A stretch of 56,118 nt of DNA from Opitutales bacterium. Lineage in GTDB: Bacteria; Verrucomicrobiota; Verrucomicrobiia; Opitutales; Seribacteraceae. The stretch lies in NCBI GenBank assembly GCA_028042835.1, contig JAOFOL010000011.1, forward strand, positions 1-56,118, given 5' to 3'. Of this stretch, positions 34,601 to 43,108 are shown piece by piece. The notes under the pieces are model-generated. The model was not told where the DNA came from, did not search any database, and saw only the letters and a list, made by a program, of their open reading frames with translations. Position 1 is the stretch's first letter; every line of letters begins with the position of its first letter. The position numbers were made by a program, and so were the translations under genes.

Positions 34601-37600
34601 TTTGTTCAATCTTTCGAAAACTTTCTTCGGCTTCTTCTCTAATAGATTTATCATTATTTTTGTTAGCATATGCTTTATCTTTGAGTTGGTTGTTGTACTC
34701 CAAAGTTAATTTACCCATTTCTGAATTATTCGGAAAATTTTTGTCGCGCAAATAGCGAAAGATTCCATCAAACACCATAACTTGTGCGAAATAAATATCT
34801 ACCCACGAAGTATCACTAAGTTTTTTAACTAGTTCATCTATAGCCGAGCGGTTGTTAAACCCGAAGTTATCTCTTAATATACAGTTCCAAGTATTTGTAA
34901 AAGTTTCTAGAAGTTGATCAATTTGGCCTCTGTCAGTTGGATTGATCTCAATTGGAATGAATTGTAATTCAAGTCTGACATCTTCTTCTCCGCCGACGAA
35001 GAACTTTCTTACTCTTGCAAAAAGTTGTGGTATGCTTCCTGCCGCAAAACTTTTCACAGGAATGCGAAGATCAAGAATATTGGTTGCTTCTAATCCTAGT
35101 TCACTGGCAATTGAGATAGGAGTTTTCTTGAGATGAAAAATCTTTGGGTTCTCGTACTTGTCATCCAGTATTAGAAGAGTTCTAACCTGATCAGGTGTTT
35201 GAGTCTGAAGTAGTTTTTCAGCCAATTCTTTAGCACCTGGTGTTAAGTCACCCAGAAAACTAATAAAGCCTCCTATTACTGGTTTTGGAATAAAGGCTAT
35301 CCATGGTTCAAAATATTGCTTTAGAATCTCTTTTTCTTCAATGCTTTCAGCCCTTGCCAGTGGCTCTGCTTCGGGCAGATCACTGGGTAAGCATCCTTCA
35401 ACCTCTGGATCAACAGTAAATTCCGTTGATATCGTTGGATCAGATTTACAAAGTGTTTGAGCATCCTTCCATTCTGTATTTGCAGAAAGAAGGGGGGTGT
35501 TTGGTAAAACCTGCTCCTTAAATGTATCCAATTTTTCCACCGATGATTTGAGGTAATTAAGATAAGTTTGGAATTCATTTTCCTTTAATTTATCTCCTGC
35601 ACCGGAAATTTCGGCTAGATTTTTGAGTACACTTACAGTTTCTTCCTTACCCCTGATTCCAAAAAGATCTTTGTCTGAGTCTTCTGTACCTAGAAATGAC
35701 TCGATCTCCTGGACTGATTTAGAAGAATGCCAGATGTTTGAAAGGACTTTCACAAGAGTGTAAGAGGGGGATATAGCATCTACAATCGACTTCTTACCTA
35801 GAATTCGTCTAAAGAAAGCCTTCTTCTTTTCCCTCGTATCTTCATCCTCCTGTCCATCTGTAATTTTGGAATAAACATTATAACTTATTCCAAAGAAGAT
35901 ATCGTTTTCATAGCAAATCGTTTTCAGGGCGGTGAGATTGTTTGAATCTTGAATGCAAAATTCTCGAATAACCTTTTGAAAGTCCTCTTTTTTTGTGCCA
36001 TTGGGGATCTGCAATTCTTTTGCAGTACAGCATCCCAGATTATCCTCTGCTTGCTTGATAATTGCCCTGGCCGGTCTTTCATAATCCGGATGAAATATTT
36101 TATTCAGACTAATCGCCGATCCACTATCGGATAGTTGATTCCACGCTGTCGAATGAACACTTTGCTTTAATCCTTTATGATCTGTTAGCTTATGCGACTT
36201 GAGTATCTCGAAAATCTGTCTGGAATATTGAGTAGGGCTATCCTGGTTAAGAAGGATTCGAAGAACTTTTAATTTATCAAGAGGCTCAACATATCGTTTT
36301 AATATGCTTAGCTTGTGCTCATTTTTCGGAGTTCCAAGGAATTTAAAGCCCTGCTTGAGTTTAATAGGTAGAGGATGAGATCCTTCATTCAAATAAGTAT
36401 GTTCATCGATCGAGATTAGCTTGTTATCAATAGAATTATGAATGGGCAGGAGTTTAAATAGCCCCTCAGTCTTGCTTTCTATGAAATCACTATGATCATA
36501 GATCTCTAAAATCTCTTCCTCGCTCAAATCTGAGAGATCTAATGAGGGAATAGAATTTAGATTCTGAATTAATTCGGAGAGGATATCGCCCATCTCCATA
36601 TTTTTTATGTTTAGAATATCCTTTTGATCGGGTGAAAGCGTGCTCAGGAAATCTGGATTGAGAATTCTCCAACCCTCATCATTGCTTTCAAAAAGTTTGC
36701 GGGCAACTTTAGCCCAACAACTAGAACTTGGTTCGAATAATGAGATATCGTCGTTTGGAAATTGTTCGGATATTCCATGTAAGAAGAAACGATGAAGTCT
36801 ATTGGCATCTACATTCGATTCTCTTACATATTGGATTGAGTCGGAAAGGAGTTTTTTTCTTTCTTCTCCTTCATGCAGTCGGATTGGGTTCGCTTGAAGA
36901 AAAGTCTCTAAGTTTGAGTAAATATCTATTTTTGGATTTCCAAAATCAGGCCAGTGGTCAGTGGGTATAACGAGACATCCTTGTACAATCGATTTTGCAA
37001 AATGTTCATTCAAGTAGTCCTTACGAAGCATTTGATGAACAGAGTGAAATTCTGTAACTTGATTGAGTGAATACAAATTTTTAACACTTTCCCCATCTTT
37101 CCATCTGCAGCATGTGAGGAGTTTGCGATTTTCAAGTAAGGCTACTCTTTCATCAGGTTTACAAAACTCAATAATTGAAAGTGCAATGTCAGCCCCCTTA
37201 ATTCGCATTTTTTCATTATCTGGATCTTCCTCAATCCAAGATGAAATCGCATCTAAAGCGGCTTCAGCGACTTGATAGCAATTTTGATCTCTTCCCCCTT
37301 CATTAATATCGCGATTGAATGTGATAAGGTCTGAACTTTTTTTGCAGAAAACTTTGAGTAATTTCTCGCCTAATTCGCCATGTAGTTTTTTGAAATCCAA
37401 ATACAAAATTTTGTCTTCTCCGCAAAAACGAATCAGCTTTCGGATAATTTCCCAATTTTCTGAAAATTTGGATGGCTTCGTTTTTTGAAACGAAAATGCA
37501 AGAACCTTTCTGACTAAATGTGGAGTGAGCTGCTCGTGAGGAATCCCCTCAAGAAATTCAACTATGGTTTCAAGTGTTTCTTTCTCATCAAGTTTGAAGT

Positions 37601-39242
37601 TTGCTTTGTCGTTTAAAACTAATCGGAAAGTTTCCTCATTCCAGGCGGAGATTTCTTTCTGATTGTCGAATATCTTCGCGGATTTGTTGAGGTAAAGAAT
37701 TTTACCTTCTAGCAATTCATTTATTCCAGGAAGCGCGGAGCCTAGGTCTTTGAACTGGTGCTCTTCACTTATTCCAACTGGCAAAAGAGTTGTAGTCTGT
37801 TCATATTTGAAACTTTGGAAAACAAATACGAAATCATCTTTTTTCGAAATTCTTCGGACCAAGAAATTCTCCTGGATTGCAAACTTGATTTCAAAAAACG
37901 CTTCTTTAGCTTCGCTTAGGAATTGCGTGAATTTCCTTATATCGTGGCTAGATAAACGACCAGTATTTTCATTCAGAAACTCGGCAACCTTGGAAATGAT
38001 ATGCCCGGCCAATAGTTCTCTAGATAGAGCTCGATTCCATTTTGCCCCTACATCTGCGTCATCTACCTTTGCTCTAGTTCTAGAATGATCCACGAAATAG
38101 TAACCATGGATTAATAGAGTAATATCAGGGTTTTTCTTTTCTTTGTCCCCGAAGATCTTGTAATCACCCGAAAGCGGGAGGAATGAACATCGTCGAATTA
38201 TTAATTGACTTAAGCTAACTTTACTATTTTGCGGGCTTATAATACAAAAAGCTCCATGAGGAAATGCTTTGAGTCTGTCTCCTAGGTTGCTCGGCCATTT
38301 TTCATGGGTATAGATTTCCTCTAGCTGAGGAGATAGTTGATCTATAGATCGTCCATTTTGAAAAGCTGTAACAAGGAATTCGTTATTCTTTGTTTCCTCG
38401 GTTATTGAAAGTTTACCTGTAAAAGGTGTGTGTTTTTTGCAATTTAGCTCAATTGTATTTTGAGCTAAAAGATTATCTTTAGAAATTTTTATTACGCTTT
38501 GTTGATTTAAATCTTGAATTTCAAAGCTTTCTAATGATTTAAGCAGAGGAAAGGATGTTTGAAGGTTATTTGGCAGATCATTTCCAAAGATATCCCCAAT
38601 AAGGTTAGTTTCCTGATCTTGATAATCTTCAATGAAAAAATTAAGTGAGATTAAACTTTTGGGATTATGTAGATAATCTTTACTCCTAATTGGTATCCAA
38701 ATTAAAAACCAGTTTCTTGGAGCTTTCCCTTTAAAAAAGATATTTTCAACAAATTTAGAAAGTTCAGAAATTATGAAATTGCTATCATAATCTAGCCAGT
38801 CGGGATGGTAATTATTTGTCTCGCCATCCCATGGCTTCCAAGGATTGATCAGTATATCAGGGTCAAACTTTTCAGGAAACTTTTTGTGAGAACTACTTAC
38901 TAAAAAAAAGGCTTCGCAAAAATGAAAGACGCTCTTTAGTCCAAGCCCAAACCTCCCGATTTTATCCGGTTCATCAACTTTACTACTGTTAAATGATCGA
39001 ATACTTTCGTCGTCTTCTTTTTTAAATATTCCATCGTTTATTATAAATATTCCGGTTGTATCTAAAAGCGGGTGCTTATTCGTATTTCTTAATGAATCAG
39101 AAAGGCCACAATAGAGTTTCTTAGCACCTGCATCATCAGCGTTTTGTAGAAGCTCCTTTGTAAATGGGAAGCCTTTTTGATAACCTTCTAATAATCTCCC
39201 TATTTCATGACGAATATGATCCGAGTTTATTTTGAATGACAT
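31647..39242 (-). CDS. Giant sacsin-like protein with two GHKL ATPase modules
   Basis: A 2,531-residue protein. The N-terminal 150 residues match the sacsin/HSP90-type ATPase: LLEGYQKGFPFTKELLQNAD followed by DAGAKK is the N box, FIINDGIF the G1 box and IGRFGLGLKSVFHF the G2 box. A second module begins near residue 1,580: IPFEIFQNADDALLQLPEKN is an N box, FVHWGRPI stands at the G1 position and TGKFGVGFKSVYLICDKP is the G2 box. The remaining roughly 2,000 residues show no family I can name. Sacsin is a giant eukaryotic chaperone; bacterial relatives with one sacsin-type ATPase occur beside helicases in defence islands. The gene is strikingly AT-rich (a hand-counted line at 34681 is 30% G+C, versus 50% at 4621), a sign of transfer. 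I cannot match the pair to a named defence system. Confidence 0.85.
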   Translation of the reverse strand: MSFKINSDHIRHEIGRLLEGYQKGFPFTKELLQNADDAGAKKLYCGLSDSLRNTNKHPLLDTTGIFIINDGIFKKEDDESIRSFNSSKVDEPDKIGRFGLGLKSVFHFCEAFFLVSSSHKKFPEKFDPDILINPWKPWDGETNNYHPDWLDYDSNFIISELSKFVENIFFKGKAPRNWFLIWIPIRSKDYLHNPKSLISLNFFIEDYQDQETNLIGDIFGNDLPNNLQTSFPLLKSLESFEIQDLNQQSVIKISKDNLLAQNTIELNCKKHTPFTGKLSITEETKNNEFLVTAFQNGRSIDQLSPQLEEIYTHEKWPSNLGDRLKAFPHGAFCIISPQNSKVSLSQLIIRRCSFLPLSGDYKIFGDKEKKNPDITLLIHGYYFVDHSRTRAKVDDADVGAKWNRALSRELLAGHIISKVAEFLNENTGRLSSHDIRKFTQFLSEAKEAFFEIKFAIQENFLVRRISKKDDFVFVFQSFKYEQTTTLLPVGISEEHQFKDLGSALPGINELLEGKILYLNKSAKIFDNQKEISAWNEETFRLVLNDKANFKLDEKETLETIVEFLEGIPHEQLTPHLVRKVLAFSFQKTKPSKFSENWEIIRKLIRFCGEDKILYLDFKKLHGELGEKLLKVFCKKSSDLITFNRDINEGGRDQNCYQVAEAALDAISSWIEEDPDNEKMRIKGADIALSIIEFCKPDERVALLENRKLLTCCRWKDGESVKNLYSLNQVTEFHSVHQMLRKDYLNEHFAKSIVQGCLVIPTDHWPDFGNPKIDIYSNLETFLQANPIRLHEGEERKKLLSDSIQYVRESNVDANRLHRFFLHGISEQFPNDDISLFEPSSSCWAKVARKLFESNDEGWRILNPDFLSTLSPDQKDILNIKNMEMGDILSELIQNLNSIPSLDLSDLSEEEILEIYDHSDFIESKTEGLFKLLPIHNSIDNKLISIDEHTYLNEGSHPLPIKLKQGFKFLGTPKNEHKLSILKRYVEPLDKLKVLRILLNQDSPTQYSRQIFEILKSHKLTDHKGLKQSVHSTAWNQLSDSGSAISLNKIFHPDYERPARAIIKQAEDNLGCCTAKELQIPNGTKKEDFQKVIREFCIQDSNNLTALKTICYENDIFFGISYNVYSKITDGQEDEDTREKKKAFFRRILGKKSIVDAISPSYTLVKVLSNIWHSSKSVQEIESFLGTEDSDKDLFGIRGKEETVSVLKNLAEISGAGDKLKENEFQTYLNYLKSSVEKLDTFKEQVLPNTPLLSANTEWKDAQTLCKSDPTISTEFTVDPEVEGCLPSDLPEAEPLARAESIEEKEILKQYFEPWIAFIPKPVIGGFISFLGDLTPGAKELAEKLLQTQTPDQVRTLLILDDKYENPKIFHLKKTPISIASELGLEATNILDLRIPVKSFAAGSIPQLFARVRKFFVGGEEDVRLELQFIPIEINPTDRGQIDQLLETFTNTWNCILRDNFGFNNRSAIDELVKKLSDTSWVDIYFAQVMVFDGIFRYLRDKNFPNNSEMGKLTLEYNNQLKDKAYANKNNDKSIREEAEESFRKIEQTLNNQLKNILEDRSGALNPDAEFMISDVRNTINKHYQYTQESIPFEIFQNADDALLQLPEKNRPKNTFELIENDNEIVFVHWGRPINSWSGTDLTKKEASVRKYDEDLVKMLFLNSSAKNIDANNNATGKFGVGFKSVYLICDKPKVISDGIDFEIVCGFYPRKLQSAEKEKLESELPSPDKGRTAVVLEKSTISSPETNLLLQFLNNSPFLPVFGRALEEVTIDRAADEKISFKYSQKDSSTEFWNLGDILENESVKHPVCFFKLGEFGKLLLFFDGKTFSKIPNASTFWVTVPTDVKLGLGFILNGSFHLDIGRASLHRDRSLNEKVIQEMESDLQKGLLELWQYTENEAIHTDYELWNSLWSLFATNLNNRFRDDEDQSGLDLIELLLWGDNQATGYGWFISEKRVIPNGIESNPKLLKKGEVEYKICSKLAEHLDTIKEWDHLNKILSTSVSQNVERILSRFLVQDFSPQFFGLNELVSEDPVWFNGKQANKADAERLGSLFTEQLIGKYDVVYSENNPWKETQKTLSQIRFQSKANQWKDPKELLFSSQSKEDTYTNIETLLCRFAPDEVLLCDEITTSEHAITFFKTCRDEFKCPKESTILNWCSNFSSVSTKTEFLKFLIFNSTLTDSICHRIATNDHIPDWLIKEDLFKFIFKSSILSDREKAVIIGKLFPETLNNLYTDEEDGEPEDEEDHYREQHFSNSGEYLHLILKEFRDRKDHFINLYKEKFYPGSIDPIISPDWEASKNDVSTRKEWLKIFIASLTFRFGFAWPQVTKGFIEKCEREKYLDTFAAPEADPVEWLNLLERWIEEEESSGQNHFQLFGCFPSFFKFSRYLEDYVRNIFSYLDEGNSNSKGITDLKQNTNLDGTGITSPMITKDVSLGAHFIMAEFARITGEGKGTAFYDHCYLPKKSIRKFMIQLGCQGLTEEAHSSTDSKVISDFLKEKLGTTEEDYTFDYCFHIPLLFQSDSRFTPIVQR

Positions 39243-39424
39243 ACAAAAGTTACTGTTATTTTGAATTTAGGTTAAAAAAAGGATCGATTACTCCTTAAGA
39301 TTCTGTAGTTGTCAAATCAATTGGATTATTGCTTTAAGTTTGTGTGTAGAAACGATAATTAATTAGCTTTCGGGTCGACAATGTCTGTTTTGTTTGTCCA
39401 ATTAAATGTCTCTATTCTTATCTT

Positions 39425-40093
39425 ATGAGTATGTTCGAATTGAAGTTTTTGGAGAGGCATTTGTATCTGTCTTTGGGGGACCAATTGTGGTTGTTCGACA
39501 CCGGGGCACCGCAGAGTTTTGGAGAGGGGGAGAAGCTTTCTATTTTGGGCAAAGAGTTTCCGGTTGCTTCGAGTTTCATGGGATTGGATGCCAATAAGGT
39601 CTCCGAGCATGCGGGTGTCCAAATGCAGGGTTTACTTGGAGCTGATGTTATTAACCATTTCGATTATCGTATCGATGTTCAGAATGAATCTATAGAGATT
39701 TCAGAGGATTTAATCGAAATGGGTGAGTCTCCTCTCCCAATTAAGGAATTTATGGGTATTCCAGTTCTTACAGCTGAGATTGGCGGAGCCGAGTATTCGA
39801 TGTTTTTTGATTCAGGTGCTAAGTATTCATATTTTCAGGGTGATGGACTGTCCAGTTTCCCAGCACTTGGAACGGTTGCAGATTTTTATCCCGGTGTCGG
39901 TCCGTTTGAGACGGATACCTTTTCCGTACCGATGAAAATTGGTTCTGTTGATATTTCCACGCAATGTGGAAAATTGCCTGATCTGCTAGCTATGACTTTA
40001 TCAATGGCGGATACATCCGGAATAATCGGGAATGAATTATTGTTTGATCGAGTCGTTACTTATTCCCCGAAGAGAAATTTGATTTCTTTTTAA
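39425..40093 (+). CDS. Two-lobed retropepsin/pepsin-like aspartic protease
   Basis: A 222-residue protein with the aspartic-protease pattern twice. The first lobe has LWLFDTGAPQSFG (about residues 20-32) and GLLGADVINHFDYRIDVQNE, the second YSMFFDSGAKYSYF and GIIGNELLFDRVVTYSPKRN. Each lobe therefore has a DTG/DSG catalytic motif followed by the hydrophobic-hydrophobic-Gly motif that supports it, as in pepsin, but in about two thirds of the usual length. No signal peptide is visible, so it would act in the cytosol. It is transcribed away from the sacsin-like gene and overlaps the following convergent gene by 4 bases. Its position inside a defence island suggests a protease effector, but this is inference. 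Confidence 0.7.
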   Translation: MSMFELKFLERHLYLSLGDQLWLFDTGAPQSFGEGEKLSILGKEFPVASSFMGLDANKVSEHAGVQMQGLLGADVINHFDYRIDVQNESIEISEDLIEMGESPLPIKEFMGIPVLTAEIGGAEYSMFFDSGAKYSYFQGDGLSSFPALGTVADFYPGVGPFETDTFSVPMKIGSVDISTQCGKLPDLLAMTLSMADTSGIIGNELLFDRVVTYSPKRNLISF

Positions 40094-40674
40094 ATATCTA
40101 AGTCTGGGCCGTTTTTTGTTTGGAACCAGAAATCATTTTTTTCTGCACCAGTAAATCGAACACAGGTTATTTCGATTTTTTGATTGGTGACATCGGCAAG
40201 TATGCTATAGCCAATGAATTTTGCGACTTTGGTTGAGGTCTTTTGAATCCATGGAATATCGTATTCCGTAAAAGTTTTAGTCTTATTCTTTCTTTGTCCA
40301 GGACGGTCTCTTTTGTTGAATGATTTCCATTCGAGGACGGATAGTGGGTAAATGTTAGCCATTCCATTGCTGTCCCAACAAGACATTTTGGGTTCTTCCC
40401 AAATGACTACATCTTTGCAGACATCTGGATTTTTTCTTGGATTGTTTGGCGTCTTATGTTGGGGGACTGCCACTTCAATGCCAACCTGACTTGGCTGATT
40501 GATAATGCTTTCTTTGCTTACCAGGGGAAGCAGGTGGTCGGTGACAAACCAGCTGACTAATTCTTTTTCTCTCGCCCATTGACTAACCTTTGGAATCGAT
40601 GAGAAACTTAAAAGGGCAGATTTGATTAAATCGTCAAGCTGACTCTGCCAGTCACTATCTTTTATTTTATTCAT
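40090..40674 (-). CDS. Small PD-(D/E)XK-like protein of unknown function
   Basis: I do not recognise this 194-residue protein. CKDVVIWEEPKMSC followed about 18 residues later by PLSVLEWKSFNKRD gives a D...ExK arrangement on adjacent strands, the signature of PD-(D/E)XK nucleases. The N-terminus (WQSQLDDLIKSALLSFSSIP) is helical. Several small nuclease-like proteins of this shape occur in defence islands. It converges on the aspartic-protease gene with a 4-base overlap and is transcribed away from the MazG-like gene. The nuclease reading is tentative. Confidence 0.55.
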   Translation of the reverse strand: MNKIKDSDWQSQLDDLIKSALLSFSSIPKVSQWAREKELVSWFVTDHLLPLVSKESIINQPSQVGIEVAVPQHKTPNNPRKNPDVCKDVVIWEEPKMSCWDSNGMANIYPLSVLEWKSFNKRDRPGQRKNKTKTFTEYDIPWIQKTSTKVAKFIGYSILADVTNQKIEITCVRFTGAEKNDFWFQTKNGPDLDI

Positions 40675-40857
40675 AAATACGAAAGATGGGCTAAAACGAT
40701 AATTTATTCAATCTAATCGAATAGAGGAGTTTATTTGGTTGAATGAATACCATGCGGTCTGCAAGATTTTATTAATCCCAAAAGAGAGAATTGTTGTTGT
40801 GGGGAATCTCTCAATAAACTTCGATTTTTAATACAATAATTATGGATTTAATTTTTA

Positions 40858-41199
40858 GTGATAAACGAATTTGATAAACTTTTAGAATTACTAGAGCAGT
40901 TTCGAGATGAAAGGGATTGGGCTCAGTTTCATGATTCAAAAAACCTTGCACTTGCTTTGTCTATCGAAGTTGCTGAGCTCAACGAATTATTTCTTTGGAA
41001 AAAAGATCTACAGTCCGAAACTGTAGATCGTGAAAAATTGAAAGAAGAATTAGCCGATGTTTTTGCATATGCGATCATGCTTGCTGGAAAACACGATTTG
41101 AATATTGGAGAAATTATTCGGGATAAGATTGAAAAGAATCGAAAAAAGTATCCGACTGATAAGGCCAAAGGCTCGGCCAAAAAATACGACGAATTATGA
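40858..41199 (+). CDS. MazG-like nucleotide pyrophosphohydrolase
   Basis: A 113-residue all-alpha NTP pyrophosphohydrolase of the MazG/RS21-C6 group. FRDERDWAQFHDSKNLALAL is the conserved N-terminal helix, SIEVAELNELFLWK supplies ExxE, and KEELADVFAYAIMLAGKHD supplies ExxD, together binding magnesium and the nucleotide phosphates. It would hydrolyse a (d)NTP to the monophosphate and pyrophosphate, possibly dCTP or a modified nucleotide. The start is GTG 40858; the nearest in-frame stop lies at 40849, so no earlier start is available. It overlaps the DUF2075 gene by 4 bases. Pairs of this kind are common in bacterial accessory regions. Confidence 0.88.
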   Translation: MINEFDKLLELLEQFRDERDWAQFHDSKNLALALSIEVAELNELFLWKKDLQSETVDREKLKEELADVFAYAIMLAGKHDLNIGEIIRDKIEKNRKKYPTDKAKGSAKKYDEL

Positions 41200-43049
41200 T
41201 TGTTTATAAAAAGAAGAAATCCGAATTTTTAGTAGATATCGATACTGGAGAAATTGGAGATATTGTATCGAAAGCAGTTACCTCTGTTCTAGGTATGCGA
41301 GTGGGTCCAAGTGAAAAGAAATCCTGGGAGAATTCACTTGAGTACATGGGGCAAGTTCTTGCACCCGATGAAGTTTCGCCTGAATCGCTTGTGGCTATTG
41401 AATATCGAATTCCTCGTACCTCCAATCGAATTGATTTTTTAGTCTCGGGTAAAGGGGCGGATGGATCTACCAATATTGTAATTGTTGAGTTGAAACAATG
41501 GTCGAGTGCAGAAAAAACTGCCGAAGATGGTATTGTTCGCACTGCTTTGGGCGGACGAATCCGCTCCACTACTCATCCGAGTTATCAGGCTTGGAGTTAT
41601 GCATCATTACTATCCGGGTTTAATGAGGCGGTACATTCCGGGGAAATAGATGTCTACCCCTGTGCATATCTTCACAATTACAAAAGAGATGGAATTATTG
41701 ATGATGGTTTTTATAAAGATCACATCACAAATGCCCCTCTTTATTGTAAAGCAGACCGTAAAGAACTGAGAAGTTTTATCGGGGAAAAAGTTCAATCTGG
41801 AGATCAAGATGACATCATATCGAAGTTAGATTCCTCCGCTATTATGCCATCTAAAGTACTTGCTGAACATGTAGGCAAGATGCTTAGAGGTAACAAGGAG
41901 TTCGTTATGATTGACACACAAAAAATCGTCTATGAACGAGCGATGTCTTTTGTAAATTCATCTACAGATGGAAAGAAAAAAGTACTTTTAGTCCAAGGCG
42001 GTCCGGGTACAGGTAAATCGGTCATTGCGGTAAACTTGCTAGCTAAACTTACCAACACTGGAAAAATGGCTCAATATGTAACCAAAAATGCTGCACCAAG
42101 AGAAGTTTATCACAGCCTGCTTTCTGGTACCTTCAAGAAGAATGAAATATCGAATCTATTCAAAAGTTCTGGATCTTATGTAGAATCTGAATTCGACGCA
42201 TATGATGCATTAATCGTCGATGAGGCTCACCGACTTAATGCGAAGTCCGGTCTTTATTCCAACATGGGAGAAAACCAGATCAAAGAACTGATACACAGCA
42301 GTAAAGTTGCAATCTTCTTTATTGATGATGCACAACGCATTCATTTTAAGGATATCGGAAGCTCAGACGAAATTAGAAAGTGGGCCAAGGAGTTCGAAGC
42401 TGATATTGAGGAACTCGAGTTAACTTCACAGTTCAGGTGTTCTGGCTCCGATGGTTATTTAGCATGGATCGATCATGTCTTGGGAATTCGCGAAACTGCC
42501 AATTACGATCTTTCCGAAATTAACTACGACTTTCAGGTATTCGACTCACCTGCTACTATGCGTGATGAAATTTTCGAGAGGAACAAGGACAACAATAAGT
42601 CTCGCCTGGTTGCCGGTTATTGCTGGGACTGGGTAAGTAAGAAAGATTCCAAAGCTAATGATATTACTCTTCCACCGTTCGACTTTTCGATGCAATGGAA
42701 CCTTGCAGAAGATAAAGGAACTTGGATGATCAAAGAAAATTCGGTCGAACAAATTGGATGCATCCATACATGCCAAGGTTTGGAGCTTGATTATGTAGGC
42801 GTCGTTATTGGACCCGATCTTCAAATGAAGAACGGGCAACTGGTAACCGACCCATCATCTCGCTCAAAAAACGATAGATCTATTTTTGGTTGGAAAAAGC
42901 AGATGAAGACTGATCCTGAAGGAACTTTGAAAAAGTTGGATGAAATTATCCGCAACACCTATCGCACCTTAATGACTCGTGGTATGAAGGGGTGTTATGT
43001 GCATGCCGTGGATAAAGAATTGAATGAATATTTGAGATCTAAATTATAA
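41196..43049 (+). CDS. DUF2075 helicase with an N-terminal nuclease-like domain
   Basis: A 617-residue ATPase. NRIDFLVSGKGADG with D79, then IVIVELKQWSSAEK with E98 and K100, is a D...ExK nuclease pattern. GGPGTGKSVIAVNL (from about residue 268) is Walker A and LIVDEAHRLN is motif II, followed by FFIDDAQRIH and LTSQFRCSGSDGYLAWID. CIHTCQGLELDYVGVVIG and RTLMTRGMKGCYVHA are the helicase C-terminal motifs. This is the DUF2075 family, related in its ATPase to Schlafen-type helicases. It overlaps the MazG-like gene (ATGA), so the two proteins probably act together, one on nucleotides and one on nucleic acid. The substrate is not known. Confidence 0.88.
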   Translation: MIVYKKKKSEFLVDIDTGEIGDIVSKAVTSVLGMRVGPSEKKSWENSLEYMGQVLAPDEVSPESLVAIEYRIPRTSNRIDFLVSGKGADGSTNIVIVELKQWSSAEKTAEDGIVRTALGGRIRSTTHPSYQAWSYASLLSGFNEAVHSGEIDVYPCAYLHNYKRDGIIDDGFYKDHITNAPLYCKADRKELRSFIGEKVQSGDQDDIISKLDSSAIMPSKVLAEHVGKMLRGNKEFVMIDTQKIVYERAMSFVNSSTDGKKKVLLVQGGPGTGKSVIAVNLLAKLTNTGKMAQYVTKNAAPREVYHSLLSGTFKKNEISNLFKSSGSYVESEFDAYDALIVDEAHRLNAKSGLYSNMGENQIKELIHSSKVAIFFIDDAQRIHFKDIGSSDEIRKWAKEFEADIEELELTSQFRCSGSDGYLAWIDHVLGIRETANYDLSEINYDFQVFDSPATMRDEIFERNKDNNKSRLVAGYCWDWVSKKDSKANDITLPPFDFSMQWNLAEDKGTWMIKENSVEQIGCIHTCQGLELDYVGVVIGPDLQMKNGQLVTDPSSRSKNDRSIFGWKKQMKTDPEGTLKKLDEIIRNTYRTLMTRGMKGCYVHAVDKELNEYLRSKL

Positions 43050-43108
43050 AAAACTGAACAGTGGTAGAGATTACTATTTTATAAGAATTAAATATGGTTA
43101 GTCCGTAA

